Shown here piece by piece: positions 1 to 14,000 of a stretch of DNA of 64,000 nucleotides. Under the pieces are notes generated by a model. The model had not been told where the DNA came from. It saw only the letters and a list, made by a program, of their open reading frames with translations, and searched no databases. Source of the DNA: Corella eumyota (taxonomy: Eukaryota > Chordata > Ascidiacea > Phlebobranchia > Corellidae); assembly GCA_963082875.1 (NCBI GenBank), contig OY720097.1, positions 5,216,501 to 5,280,500 of the forward strand, given 5' to 3'. Position 1 is the first letter of the stretch. Each line of letters begins with the position of its first letter. Made by a program: the position numbers and the translations under genes.

Positions 1-201
1 TACTTTAAGAAAAAAAGAAAAAAATTTAAATTTTTGATCAATTAATAAAAAACCTCACTTTAAAAGAAATAAACTGTTCTAAATAATAAACTGCTACAAG
101 CTCATGTAATAAAACAATAAAAAATTATTATTATTTTTTTAAATTAAAATTTTTTTTTTTTTTAATTTTAATGCAAAAAATTTTCAAAAATATTTACACA
201 C

Positions 202-3200
202 CTGGTAGATCTTTGTGGAACTGGAGGTTTCTTCGAAGGAGGAGCATCCACGACCTCCAACCCTCCTCCGTGGTTGCTTCTGTTTGAAGCTATGTGGAGA
301 GATTGGTGGAGGAGCTGGGAGGACGATTTTGTGGAAAGGGGTGTTGCAGGAAGACTAGTACTACTCCCCCAAGCTAAAAAATAAATAAAATATTTAAAAA
401 AAATTGGAAAAAAAAACTTTTTAAAAAAAAAAACTAAAACACCATTCAATATTTATTATTGTTTAATATTTATTATTGAAAAAAATAAATAACAAAATTA
501 AATATACTGTCAAAAAAAGAACTATATATAAATACCTTTCATGGTCTGTTGTCTTTTCTCGCCATCCAAGTCCGTTTCGCTCCACTCCTGGCTTCCCACT
601 CTATGATGTTGTATGTACTTTAACTTGCTCTGTGCCTCGGCGTTTTCTTGAAACTGACCCGAAGTGTTTAAATGGGGTGAATTGAATTTCGAAGCATACT
701 GCTCGCGGGGGGTGGAATAATGACGAAACGCGTCGTCGTTAAAGTTATTTTCGACACTGTTTTGATGATGGTGGTTATAGTTAGACTGATACGAGTTTCT
801 ATGGTGCTGGTGCGTTACCCTTGTTATGCTATATTCCTGATAATGCTCGCCTATCGTCGGCATCGTAGCGTTATGGTTACTTATCTCGTAAGGTGTCCTG
901 GGTAACCCGGCATCGCTAGCCGAACGGGAGTGTTTTTGTTCCGGATATTGCCAGTTAAAACCCATGTCGTCTGTGTAATGCTGTGTTCTTTGTATTGGCG
1001 TAGAGGTAGAATGAAAACTGGGTGTTTGCGAGTTGTTCATATACGTCTGCTCGCTATGATTGGATAATTGTAGGTGATTCGGTCGCGCAGTTACCCTTTC
1101 CTCGTACTGATGATGCTGATACATCACGGCCTCGTGATCGTGAGTGTGGTGATGACGTTGTCGTGACGTCACCGGTGATGACGCAACAGGACGTGCGGCC
1201 TCAGGTATTTGTTGTTCGGGCGTCGATTGTCCATTCAACGCCGGGTCGGATTTACTTAAACTAAAACGCCGCATATCCACAAGGTTGGACTGCATATCTT
1301 GCGCGTGCTGACTTTTCCGTTTCACCTTCTGCGTAGGAGGCTTTTGTTTTTGAAGCTCTAGAACAAGTTGTTCCTCCAGCAAGGCGTCCGGGGTTTTGCC
1401 GACGGGGTGTCGGGATTGCTGCAACAAGTAGAAATTGTTGTTGTTATTGTTGTTGTTTTGCAACATCCGGTTTCTCATCATAGCATGACGCTCGCATATT
1501 AGATAGTCCTTGATGCCCTTAACGCCGCTCTTACCCGAAAACCCGCGCGGGATTTGGTGATTGTGGTGCCCACCGGTGTAGGGCAGATGAGCCACGTTGT
1601 TGTGGTGGCTAGGTATCGAGAATTTGCGGTCGACGACCGCCGCAAAATTGTCGACGTAAGCAGGATCTTTTATTTCTGGTCGCGGGGGATCCCACTGGCC
1701 CCTACATCCAAATAAAAAAGTCTGTTCAACTTTTTCGTCGCCAGGCTGACCGGGGTTTGGACCCGAGCGAGGCTGCTGGATGCTGTTTTCACCAATCTCA
1801 CGAGAGTGGTGGTGATGATTTTCGTGATGGTCGATCACAGCTCGTGATTGGTGACCACGGTGACCGCGAGCGAATAATTCCGACTCGTCCGTTTGACTGA
1901 AACGAGTAGAATCGGCCGAGACTGACCCAGTGCTCGCTACACCACTGTCCATACTAGGTGTTCGAGGTATTTGTGGAAGGTTGGGTAGAATCAAAGATTG
2001 CTGTTAAAAAAATTACCTTTTTTAAAAAGAAAAACAATTTTTTTTAAATAAAATATTTTTTTTTAATACTTACTTGTGATTGAGCTTGGTTTAAAGCCGG
2101 AGAGGAGGTCGAGTTTTGCATCTGAGATAATCTTCGATCGGTAGGTTTGGTTGAAATAACAATATTCGAACTTCCAAACGAACTACTTCGTCCGTTGCGA
2201 CCACTTTTAATTTTTGGTGGCTCGTGGTAGTTACCCTGTTTTGGACCTACAAATTCAAATATTATTTTAAAATTTGATTTTTAGTTTAGTATATATTTTG
2301 AACAAGCATATATTATTATACTATCTGAAAGACCTAATATTTTTAAAACATAAAATACTTTAAATGAAATTTAATTTCAACCAAAAGTTGAAAATTAAAT
2401 AAATTTTAAAAACTCAATCAAGAATTACCAGAAGACTTGATAGTATCAGCTGATGAACTTGAACTTGTTCTTCCTGGACTATTTGTGCTCTTTCTCGAAT
2501 TATGGAGCAACCTCGGTGATCCGGATGTTGTGGTGGACAAGGACCCCACCGATCCCCACGGTACCGGTGATCCGGACCTCGGACTGTTGCTCCCTCCTCC
2601 GAGTGATCCCATGGAGGAGTGAGTAGGGTTGGAGGACATTGTTCCGATGGATGAGGAACTTGCAATGCTGGATCGGGAGCTGGATGTTGCACTTCCACTG
2701 TTGATAGTGGTAGGAAAAAACTTGCGATTGATCACAGGAGCACTATGAAGTCCGGATGTTGAATGATCATAACTGATGTCTAGTAAAAAATAAAAAGTTT
2801 TGTTAAAAATTTTTTTTTTAAAAAAAGTCAAATGTTTTTCACAAAATAGTTAGTAAAACTGTTTACAATAAAAAAAATTAAACTTACTTGGTGGCAAACT
2901 TAATCTGTTATTATTTCGATTTGAATTTTCCAAAGCTATTGTGTGGTTGTTCTCCATACTCTAAAAATGAAAATAAATTGATAATTAAAATAGTTTTATA
3001 TTTATGATATTTTTTTAAATACTAAAAAGTTATGAAGTAATTGTAAATTTTTTTTTATCCGTTACCGTTTTTCCGGGAGCACGTTTTGGAGACATGTAAG
3101 GGGAAGTTGCAGGAGAAATCTCATGACTACTCGTGGAGGCACTTCTTCTGTTCATCTTTGACTTTTTACCACCTTCCTCGCCTCCCTCCTCCGATAATGC

Positions 3201-5077
3201 CATCAACTTCCGGAGAGCTTTCGGGGAGTTTGCTCCTAAAAAAAAATAATAATATAAAATATTTTTTTCGGATATTTTTAAAAATCAATAATAAAATTCC
3301 AAAACACAACACAAACTGTTGACTCTTCAAAAAAATGAGTTTTAAAAACTAACATAGATGGTAAACCAAAAAAAAACACAAGGAGTTTCCGTTATTTTTA
3401 AACAAAATAACAAAATATTTAACCAAAACCACAGCAAACCGAAAATACCAAAAGTTTTGAGATGAAAAGTGACATGGTAGCGAAAATTTACACCATGCTT
3501 TATGGTAAAAACACACATATGATTTTACCTTTAAATTGTAGAAAGAGTAGAAGGTGGATTTAAAATTTAAAAAAAAAATTTTGAGTGTTGAGTTTACCTT
3601 AATCTTATACAGAGAAAAGAAACCTTATTTTTAATACCGGATTTATTTTTTATAAATTATAAAACTGTTTAAACAACGGAAAACATATATATATATATAT
3701 ATATAAATATAGGAACAAAGATATAGACTGAATACTTTATATGTAATATGGCACTATAAAAGAAAAATGAAGCTCAAAATTCAAAAAACTTCATGAGGTA
3801 ATCAGTCTTTCTTTCCACTGTATCAGAGCATCGCAAATTTCCTGATTTTTAAATTGCTTCCCATTTGTGCGATTACAGTCAGACTTATTAACCCGAATAC
3901 TTCGGCAATCAACGCTTGCTTTGACATTTTGAACTACTTCAGGAACCACATATTGAACAAACAAAGGACGTGTTAAGTCTGAGTTTGAAACGCCGGAATA
4001 AGAGTTACTTCGTTTTAATTTCAGTTTATGAGTTGAGACAAAGTCTGGTTTTTGTTCAGGCAATTGTTGATCGTTATTTAATTCACATTTTGAATTATTT
4101 TTTGCAGTGTTTTTAGAGGGAGGTAAATCTTGGTAAACATATTTGGGTTCGGGTTCTTTTTTACCGCTAGGGGGTAGCGATTTCAAATTTTTTACATTTT
4201 TCGAATCGTTGTTTTGTTTTCGGGGTAATTTTTCTGATGACGTAAGTTTGGGGAGTTCACCCTCTAAATTCGAACCCCTAAAAGTTCGAGTCAAGGACTT
4301 TGACCTGGATTTTATTGACCTTAAAATTGACCTCGAGGTTGACCTTGATGACCTTTGCGGGGTGTCGTCGGTTTTCGACACTACAATTATCGGAACAGGA
4401 TGTTTAAATGCTATCGGGCCACTCGATGTCCTTCTATGCAAAATTTTTCGTTTTTGCTCAGAATCACTGCCTTTTCGTTCCAACAATTTTTCGTTTAAAC
4501 TTGGCAATCTTTTTACTAAATTTTTAGAACGTAAAGAATTATCATTTAGCGAGCTGTCATTTCTCTGCTGGCTTGTAGTTCGTTTAAGTAGTTTAGTGAT
4601 ACTGCTTGTAAAGGTTGGATTTGATGGATTATCTGATAACGAAGATCCTTGCAGAATGGAAAGAAAAGAAAACAAGAAAGGTTTAAGAGAATAAAGAAGT
4701 AAGAGATAAAAATATCGTTAGAATATTAATAAAATAATTTAAAAAAAATTACATTCTTAAAACCAACACCAAAAAGATAAAAATATTTAAAAAAAAACAA
4801 TAAAAAAAATTTTTATTAAAATAAATTGAAATATTTATATCAAAAAAATATGATTTATTTTTTCTACAAAACTCACCAAATTTGGGCAGGGAAGAAACAG
4901 GGACCTTCTTTCTGCTGGGATGTCCAGGAGCAAGGTAAGGCTCCGAGTTGTTCCGGATGGTGATTCCTCCATTGGAAGCTGATCCTCCCATCCTGTTAGA
5001 GGCAGGAAGAGTTTTGGAGGACCTGGTTGGGGATTCGGTGTAAGTTGGTCTCCTCTTTGTTTGTGCAGATGTAGGAG
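202..5077 (-). CDS. RAPGEF2/6: Rap-GEF exons 26-32: C-terminal low-complexity tail
   Basis: The tail opens with the conserved HPSRKKVPV block (4877-5077), then [16 protein letters not shown] (3066-3235) and a serine/glycine/proline-rich stretch (2429-2779), as in vertebrate RAPGEF2. Exon 31 (536-2000) is unusually long at 1465 bp and encodes a His/Asn/Gln-rich disordered region with an eight-Asn run and several poly-His clusters. The last visible exon (202-373) ends PPVPQRSTR at a CAG|GTGTGT donor, so at least one more coding exon lies left of the window. The vertebrate protein ends in a PDZ ligand; the terminus cannot be seen here. The tail is at least 800 residues, longer than in vertebrates. 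Confidence 0.9.
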
Positions 5078-8000
5078 CTAAAAAAAAATTAGAAAAATAT
5101 TTAAACAAAAATTTTATAGTTCCACAAAAGAAAATTTCCAAAATGTCTGGTAGACATTATTTTTAACAAAAAAACTCTCTTTGTTTATAAAAAGAAAAAA
5201 AGTTAAATTTTTTTTTAAAAATTTGTTAAAACCAAACAATAAATACACCAGCCTGACAAACACACAATACTAAAAAAGTATATGACAATACCAAAAAAGT
5301 ATATACAAGACTAAAAAGTATAGCTTTAAACTAAAACATAAATCATATATTCTTTAAATAACATTTCCCTAAACCTTTCCATACCTGGTTGGGGTTCGGC
5401 AATTTTCGACATTTCCATTAACTGATCTTCATCGGTTACAATCTCCTTCATGTATTTATCCATGTATTGTTTAACCCTTCTAACATTAACTTGGTCCTCG
5501 TACATTCTTCTCGCATTGTTAAACGATGAACGTCGGCCTCTGCGATTTAAAGTTTGGTATAAAGTACTGGATGTCCCTTTTTCGTTTTCTTTTTGGTTGC
5601 TGCTACGATATCTGTATTCAAGAAAATAAAATTAAAGTTAATTTTCTATAGAAAATTATATTTTTTTTTCAGTAGATTTGATAGAAATATTAAAATAAAA
5701 AAAATAAAAAAAAATAGAAAAAATTATTAAGCAAATGTGGTAGTATACTAAACCTAAATTTAATACAACTACAAATTGTTTTTCTTTAAAATTTAAAAAT
5801 CAACGTTTAAACTTACGCCATGGCACTGGGAAGAATTTGTGATTTGTCGACTGCACAGAGTCTAAAAATATTTCTCACTTCCTTCCCAATCATTCTCATT
5901 TTCTCGAAATTAATTAATCCATCAACCGAAGTGTCATTGCCTAATAAAAAAATTTTAACTAGTTTTAAATGATTTTAATTAAAAAAACTTTAAATTTAGA
6001 TCAGTTTAGTTAAAGAAGTTTAAGCTAAAGGTAAATTTAAATAAACTCACCTAATTTTATTTTTAATTTATTCCTATTTAAAAAAACTTTTTTTGTAAAA
6101 TTTAAGTAAAAATATTTATTACATTATCAAAATTTCGTTTTTTTATATATGCCTAATTAATATAAAATTAAAAATTAATTTTTAATACAAAGAAAACAAT
6201 TTTGTAAAAAAAAGTACCATGTTAAATAACAACCACCAACAAAAACACATTTTAATAGCTTACCTAAATGAAGAAAAGTCAGGTCCTTCTTTAACACAGG
6301 AACGTAAGGAATAACAGGAGGTTGTGAGATGTAATCATTCAACAGAGTTCGATATTTTGACATATTTCTTGATGGATCCATAAGAGCTTGTAGTTCCTCG
6401 AACATCTTGTTCATTTTAGCTGGCACTTTTTCCCAAGTCTGCTTCATTCTCGAGACAGCTCGATAACCGAGACCACTAGAAATTAGGTTGTTTTTACATA
6501 TACAAACTTTATTTTTTTTATTTATTATTAACATACATTTTTTGTTTTCTATATTGTATGTATATATTTGATTTATTATTTTTTTATATAAAAATTTTCA
6601 AAATATAAAAAAATAATTTATATATATACACACAACTATTAATTAATTTACAATTTATTATAAGCTAAAAAAATTCCATTACATAAAAAAAAGAGAATTT
6701 ATGTTAAAAAAATTAAAGCTCTCAATAAACTTGAATAATAAAGAAATAACATAAGTCATCTCCATTATTAAAAACTCTATTTTTTACCTTATTAAAGCGA
6801 ACGTAGAATTCAAGTTTTTAATAATTTTACACTGATGAGCTATCTTCACAAAATGTTTGATTATTTTCGATCGTTGAATAATATTTGGTTCGTTACAAAT
6901 TGTAGTTACAACCCAGAATAATTCTTTGTTCACCAAATCTATAAAAACGCAAAATTCTTTTAAATACCTTATTTTTAACAAAATTATGTAATAGAGGTTA
7001 TGTATGTCAAATTTTGAAGGCATAAAAAATTTAAAACTGCTGTTTGTGGTCCGTGGAAAAATTAACGCCAGCAAATATTAGTTAAGATTTATGGCCTTAT
7101 CATAACAATTAAAATCCCGACTGTAAGGCTGGCTATAGACCGGTTAAACAAAAATTTAAATTTCTTAATCAATAAGAAAAGTTTAAAAACACAAATCTTC
7201 AATAATTCTTCTAAAGATTATTTAAAATTAAGTTTAATGGGTTAAACGGTAACCCAAGACAGTAGCACTAATTGCCGTAAACACAATTACACTTACCTTC
7301 AAATTTGTTAAATTTTTCGAGGTCCGACTCGAGATGAAATAAATCCTCGATAAAATTTGCAGGTTCAGTTTGTTGGAACATTGAATAATCCTCTCTTGTC
7401 AAGTGTAGTGCAACCTAAAATTCGCAAATATTTTTTAAATAAAATCATACAAAATAAATATTTAAAATAAAACATATCCTTAAATTTTGTTTGAAGGAAC
7501 ATTATTTACATTTTAAACTAAATGCTTAAAGTGTTTCGTTACAGAGTTTTGCAATTTGTATATAGCATGTTAGTTTCGTTGAAAATGAATCACAAAATGG
7601 CTTTAGAACCTTTAAAAAATGCCTGTGGTACTTACATTTTAATTTTCAAAAATATTGGAAAATGATTAACATAAAAAACCAGGTTACCATATTTTTTTGT
7701 GTGACGTAGAAAGTACCAAGTGGTGTAGTGAATGTACACAAGCTGGTACTTTCTACGTCATCACAAACAGGGCTTCCCTTTTCTTTTTTTTAATTAATTT
7801 TAATATTTTTTTAAAGTTGTATAACTTAAAAAGTAGGTGAAATTATTTAAAGTTAAAATCATTTTTGTGTTCAGTGACACCAACTTTATCAATTTTTGAG
7901 TATAATAATATCGCTAATATATGACTTTAAGACTTATATAAGTAAACAATATACTTGGTAAATTTTATTCACCTCAAAACAGTTGAGATCCAGAAACGAA

Positions 8001-11000
8001 AAGTTTGCTTCTTTTAATAACTCTGGAATATTTTCATCAGGTAGAAGCTGCTCACTGTTCATTTTATTCTTCAAATAATATCTGAAAATCAAAATATTAC
8101 AAAATAAAAAACCTCTAACTTTACTTTATTTTGGCAAAATCCAGGGTACGAATTAACCGTTAAAAAACGATTCGCTAAAAAGGAGGTCGCATTTTGAGAG
8201 CAATGGTTAGGTTCAAGTCATGAACTTCGTTTTTGAATAACACTTAACGCGTTGCGTGGCATTTTTAAAATGTAACGTATTGTTAAACAATCGTTAATTA
8301 TTTTTTGCACAAAAAACAAGACATCAAGACTGTTATGTATATAAAAAATTGCGCAACTACTTAACTAAACAAACTGCGAGAGTGAAAAATACGCATTGTG
8401 ATCTCATGAAAAGTTTTTGGTACTAAATGCCTTGTAGTAACCTACATTCACGCAGAATTATATTGATGTAATTATAAATGTATGGAACCGGTAAAAATAA
8501 ATTGAAAAAATACACAAATAGACACGAAAGTTTTAATGTCGGTTGAACTTTTTTGGTTGATTCGCTAATTCTAATATATTTGTGAAAAATGATTCGCTAA
8601 TTTTAAAAAAACGATTCGCTTTTAGCGAATAGCGACCCGTTATTTCGTTCCCTGAAATCAGATAAAGTTAAAAATATGTTTACCTTGAACCGAGTGGTAT
8701 GTCAGCAAGTTTAACAAGTGGTTCTGGCAGTTTGGATTGTTTGACAAACTTTTCTCCTTGTACAGAAATCTACAAAAAATCAATTGATATTTACTCCAGA
8801 ATATACAACAAAGCTATTGCTACCAAAGTTAAAAAATACTTCACCAATTTTCTACTAAAATTATAAAAAAAAACTGCATCAATAAAAGTGATATTGTGAA
8901 TCTACTAGTTAAAATATTAATATAAATACAAAAAAAAATTTATAATAATTTTAGTATCATATTTTGATGTTTTTTCAGGGTTTAAACTTACCTTATAAAG
9001 TGCATAATTTTCTAATTCCTCTGTAATTCCAAATTCCTTACAAGCAGCCATTGCTGCTTCCCCAGCTGTCATATCCCGATTAACAAACAGAAATCTGTGA
9101 GATTGATCAGCCCTGTATACCTTAATCACATCTTCAGGTACCTCTGTAATTAGTACAAGTTAAAAGTGTGTTAGTGAAAATTCAAGCTATTATTTTATAA
9201 CAAGTATGTATACAAGAAAATTTATTAAAATTTTTGTCTTGCCAAAAAATATTAAGAAAGTGTTTTGCATTGTAGTTTAAAGCCCAAATCTGATTTAAAA
9301 TTGCCTAAATATTCAAGATAACCCATTCTGTATAAAAATATCCACAAAAATCTCCTTCTTTTTGACGAAGATTTTGGTTACCTGGCAATACAGGCATATC
9401 CGAACCTGCTTCCAACAAGTCAGGGTTGCTAAGACTTAAAGTAGAGGTTTGTCTAAAATTGCGAGCACTGTCAATCGTTGCCGCAGAGCCGACGCCTAAC
9501 TTTCTACTCTGGGATTGAATCACTGAGTCATCAAAGGGTCCGGAAGACTCACTTCCACCACTAGAGTGTATTGTGTAATTGTTTTATGTGATGTTTGTGT
9601 GATTTCGCACAGGTTGTTTTTTGTTTTAATAAATATTTTTTGTTTTTTAATGCGAGTGTTTAATGATATTTTTGGGCAATTAAAGAATTATTTTTTTAAG
9701 AACAGAGCCCAAACCCGCCAAGTAAAGTATAAAAGGATATTAAGAATTTTATAAAAACAACGGAATGACAAAGTTTTAAGAAAGAAATTATAAAAATGGA
9801 AGTTTATAAAATATAGGAACACCAAAATTAGATGACAGAATGTGTACAACCCGTTTATTAACATGCGTTAAATGTACAACGAAATCGCGATAACGTTTAA
9901 CAAAAATGTTGTGGTGGTTTGTGGCATACATTAATGTGATAAAATGTTTTATTTTGAATGATAAAGTGTTCAATGAAATGTTGTTATTTTTTTGTTTGTG
10001 TAAATGGTAATGGAAGAAAATCATGCAAAAAAGTTAATGTTAAAACAGCAATCTTTTATTTTTTTATAAAATATTACTCAATAAAACTTACAAAAAATTA
10101 TTAATTTATTTTAAACAAGTTAGTTTTTAACTTAACATTTAACTTTTAAGTGAACTATTAATAATAATTTTTAATATTAAAAAACATGCATTCTATGTTT
10201 AGCAATACAATAACATGAAAGGTTAACAATTAAAATTTTAACATGCATAGACTTTAGTTAAAGTTAGTTTTTATTTTTGATGCAAAGCCGTGCAAAAATT
10301 GTTACTCAAATAGGCATGCAATATATTTACAAAAGTCAAATGTTAGTTTAAACTGTGATAGTGTAGAAAATGTTAAATTGTGTCATGCAATATTAAATAA
10401 TAAGTGAAATTAAGATTGTGTGAATATGTCATTTGTATTTTTTTTAAATATTTTTTAACTGTTTTTCTTATTTTGACACAAAAAACAAAAGAGCCTTTCC
10501 AACAAAAAATAAACTTAAAATAAAATAACGACAAAATTGAATAAAAATCACAAAAAATGTCTTGGGAAATAAAATAGTTTCAATCGAAATGAAAGAAAAA
10601 CTGATATTAAGTGACTTACATCCCCTTTATATAGTCATTGAAAGTAGTCTCTTTTTTGAAAATTTTCTTAATTTTTCTGGTGGCTTTTCGGCCTAGCGTT
10701 CCAGCTGTAATGTTAACATGCCATACTAATACAATGATGTGTTGAGGTATTTAAGACAAAAAATAACAAGACTTATAACTATGCCAAAATATCCCCAAAA
10801 AAAATTTGGTCTAAATTTTAAATTACAAAAAACTTGAAAAATTTGCACAAATTAAACCATATCGAAAATTGATATTTATCCCTTTACTAAAACAAGCAAT
10901 TAACAAGTACAACATGACCCACTTAAAAACAACAATTCCGAACTAAATTAGCAATTAAAACTCCTCATCCTAACCCTAAAACAACACAAACCTATAAAAC

Positions 11001-14000
11001 TAGTTTTGTAACATCTGTGTCAAATTATTGTGGAGGTATATGGTGTAATTATTATTCGGTGTGCCATGCTACTACTACCACTGCAATATCTACGTGACAG
11101 TTTCACATCCAACAAAACAAAACAACAAATTTCTGTTGGATTTCAACTGATTTGTGCAGACTTACTCGAAAGAAGCCATCTTTGGAAGGACGTTAAACTT
11201 GGATATAAATTTTTTCGTTTTTCCGCCGAAAGAGTAACCTTACAATAATGGCAATAAATAATTGCAAAATCACAACTTATTTCAGATCACTACATTTAAA
11301 ACCCCATTACCAATCTAAACTACAGTACTAATGATACTATGTTAGAAGTATTAAAATGACATGTTATTTTCGAATGCTTTTTCTAGCAACTATTTGCCAC
11401 CAAAAATTAGGCTTTTGTTATGTTGCATATTTACAGACTTACAATAAAGAGCTGAGATTATAAGGAACGCTGTGTATTTTTTCCATTAAACTTAATTTTC
11501 GTTGCCTATTTGCTGAAAAAATTACTTAAATAATATAATAGTCCGCTATTTTGAAAAATTGTACAAAAAAAAAGTACTATGTAAATTCTAAGAAAATATA
11601 TGTACAACATTTTATGTACATTCAACCTTACGTAACAAAAATGTTTAAAATAGAAAAAAAATGCCATTTATTTTACAGGTCATAAAACTGATATGTTTTA
11701 CCTAACTACCACTTATCAATAACCTTTTATTTTTAAACTTTTTAATTATATTAAATTGACTGAACAAACCTTTTCTTGGTTTTTCGAACGTTTCACCATC
11801 AGGCAGCATAGTAACTGACATTCCCCTACCACCTTTTGCTGTTGGGTAAAAAGTTTTCTCGTCAGCTTTGGAAGATTTTTTATGGGGGTTGTTTAAGTCA
11901 GCTATCATCTCTTTGAAAGCTGGAAACAACATTACTTTTAAAATTAAAAAAATAAAAGAAAAAATTTAACTAAAAACATAAAAATATGTTTGACAAATTT
12001 TTAGTAATTTTAACATAAATTGATTGCTTACCGAATAAACTAGTTTTTAGTAGAAGATTTAGGTTTGTGTTTTTGTTTAGAATTATAAGTCCTTTTTCAG
12101 TTGTGAGTTTCTCGAAATTTTGACCATTACATTGCAAAAGTTGATCACCTTAACATAAAAAAACATATTTTATTAAAAATTCTAAAAAAATGTTTGAAAG
12201 CAAAAACAATTTAGTATAAAACAACATTTTAAAATACTTTACCTCTTTTAATCCCCTGTTTTTCTGCAATAGAACCTTCCTGCACAGTTTTAATGAAAAT
12301 CGGAAAATTATTTTCAGATCCTCCAATTATTTCAAATCCAAGATCAGCCTCATTTGACTCTCTTGTCTAAAAAAAATTACTTAAAATTAAACATTTAATT
12401 TTGGTTAAATATAGGATTTTTTAATATAGGGCCAAAGGTAAAAATAAATATTTCTTTAATTAATTATAAAAACAGATGCTTACAAAATAAATAGTAAAAC
12501 ATTAAAAAAAAAATTCATTAATCAAAATATTTTAGCAATAAACTAACTTTCTGACATTGCAAAAAATAAAACATTTAATCGGTATTTATCGCAAAGTAGA
12601 CAGTATTTAAAGCAAATACTTTTATAAAGTAAGCCTATTTTAATGCAAAATCAACAACAAATTATCAGAAAAAATTCGAGAAACTCAAGCCGCAAGTATT
12701 TTAACCACAACAACAACAGCAGACAATCGCTTAAAAAATGCTGAAAATTTTTACCATGGTGACTGCTCGTGGTTTTGCTTTTGCAGAGCAAGCGATATTG
12801 AAAAGTTTTATTTCTCCCTTAAGTGAGTAGTTTTGTAATTTGTCCTCGAATTCTTCGAGCAATGCCATCATGTGCCAATCATTTTCGAAATCGTTGAAAT
12901 GGTTGTTTACCCAAAGCAAAACAACCCTGGTGACCTAAAAATAAAAAAATTCATATTTTAACCGGAGAAAATCTAGAAAAAAAGGATATTTAAAAAAGGT
13001 TACTTTCTAGTTGGTAATATTAGGATATAAATACCAAAGCAAAAGAAAAATTATTTAAAATTTTCATTTTACTAGAAATAAAACTATATTTGCCATCTAG
13101 AAAGCAAATTTAAAAATTGGCTATAACATTTGTTGACTAAAACTTAATTTTTAACAAAGAGTGTTTTTTAATTAAGTTTATTAGTCAGATTGAATATACT
13201 TATTGTGGGTGGTCTTCAAAAAATTAATAAAAACAAAAAATGCATCAATAGTTCTGACTAAGAGCTAACATCATTTCACAAAAACTTATGAAATCATAAA
13301 AAAAAACAATAAACTTATTAAAAAAACAAGAATAGAAAAGAAAATTAAAAAAATACGTAATTCTCATGTAGTTGTTAGAACAAAAACAATCATAAAATAC
13401 GTATTTTAACAATTATTACCTTGTCTCTGAACATTGTGTTGTCAAACCATTCTAATAGTTTGTTGCATATTTTCAATGGCTCTTTAATAAAAGCACGATA
13501 TGTTAACAAAAAATCTTCTATATAAGTTGAATCAATCGAGTTTTCTTGAATTAAGTGGTTAATTAAGCTATCAGCTGTACCCTGAAATTGAAACAATAAA
13601 GTTTATATTATATTTGATACAATTAATTAAAAAATTACATCCACCAATATGAAAGTAAAAATAAGTTAATAAACTTTATTGAAATTATAGAAATTTCATA
13701 ACATATTTAAAAAAAGAAATTAATATATGTTAGAACTATATCACATAATCTTATAATTAAATTTCCAGAAATTATAAATCGTTTTAATTAGATTTTTAAT
13801 TAAATATGCAAAGAATTAATCAAAAACAGAATCATTCTTTATTTAATACTACCAAATCTTTAAAAAACTGTGTTATTAATATACAAAAAAGCGAATTAAA
13901 AAAAATTCTAATCATAAACCATATAAATATTTACAGCCAAATTTGCAAACAACAGTTTCACAAAAATAGAATTGCATATGACCTTTTGCAAGTTGAAAAC

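Noticed and set aside
522-1264. Several plus-strand frames opposite the large Rap-GEF exon
   Set aside because: They are shadows of the minus-strand coding exon 536-2000.
4143-4694. 183-codon plus-strand frame opposite the alternative Rap-GEF exon
   Set aside because: It mirrors the minus-strand frame, which has an in-phase acceptor, a stop and a polyadenylation signal.
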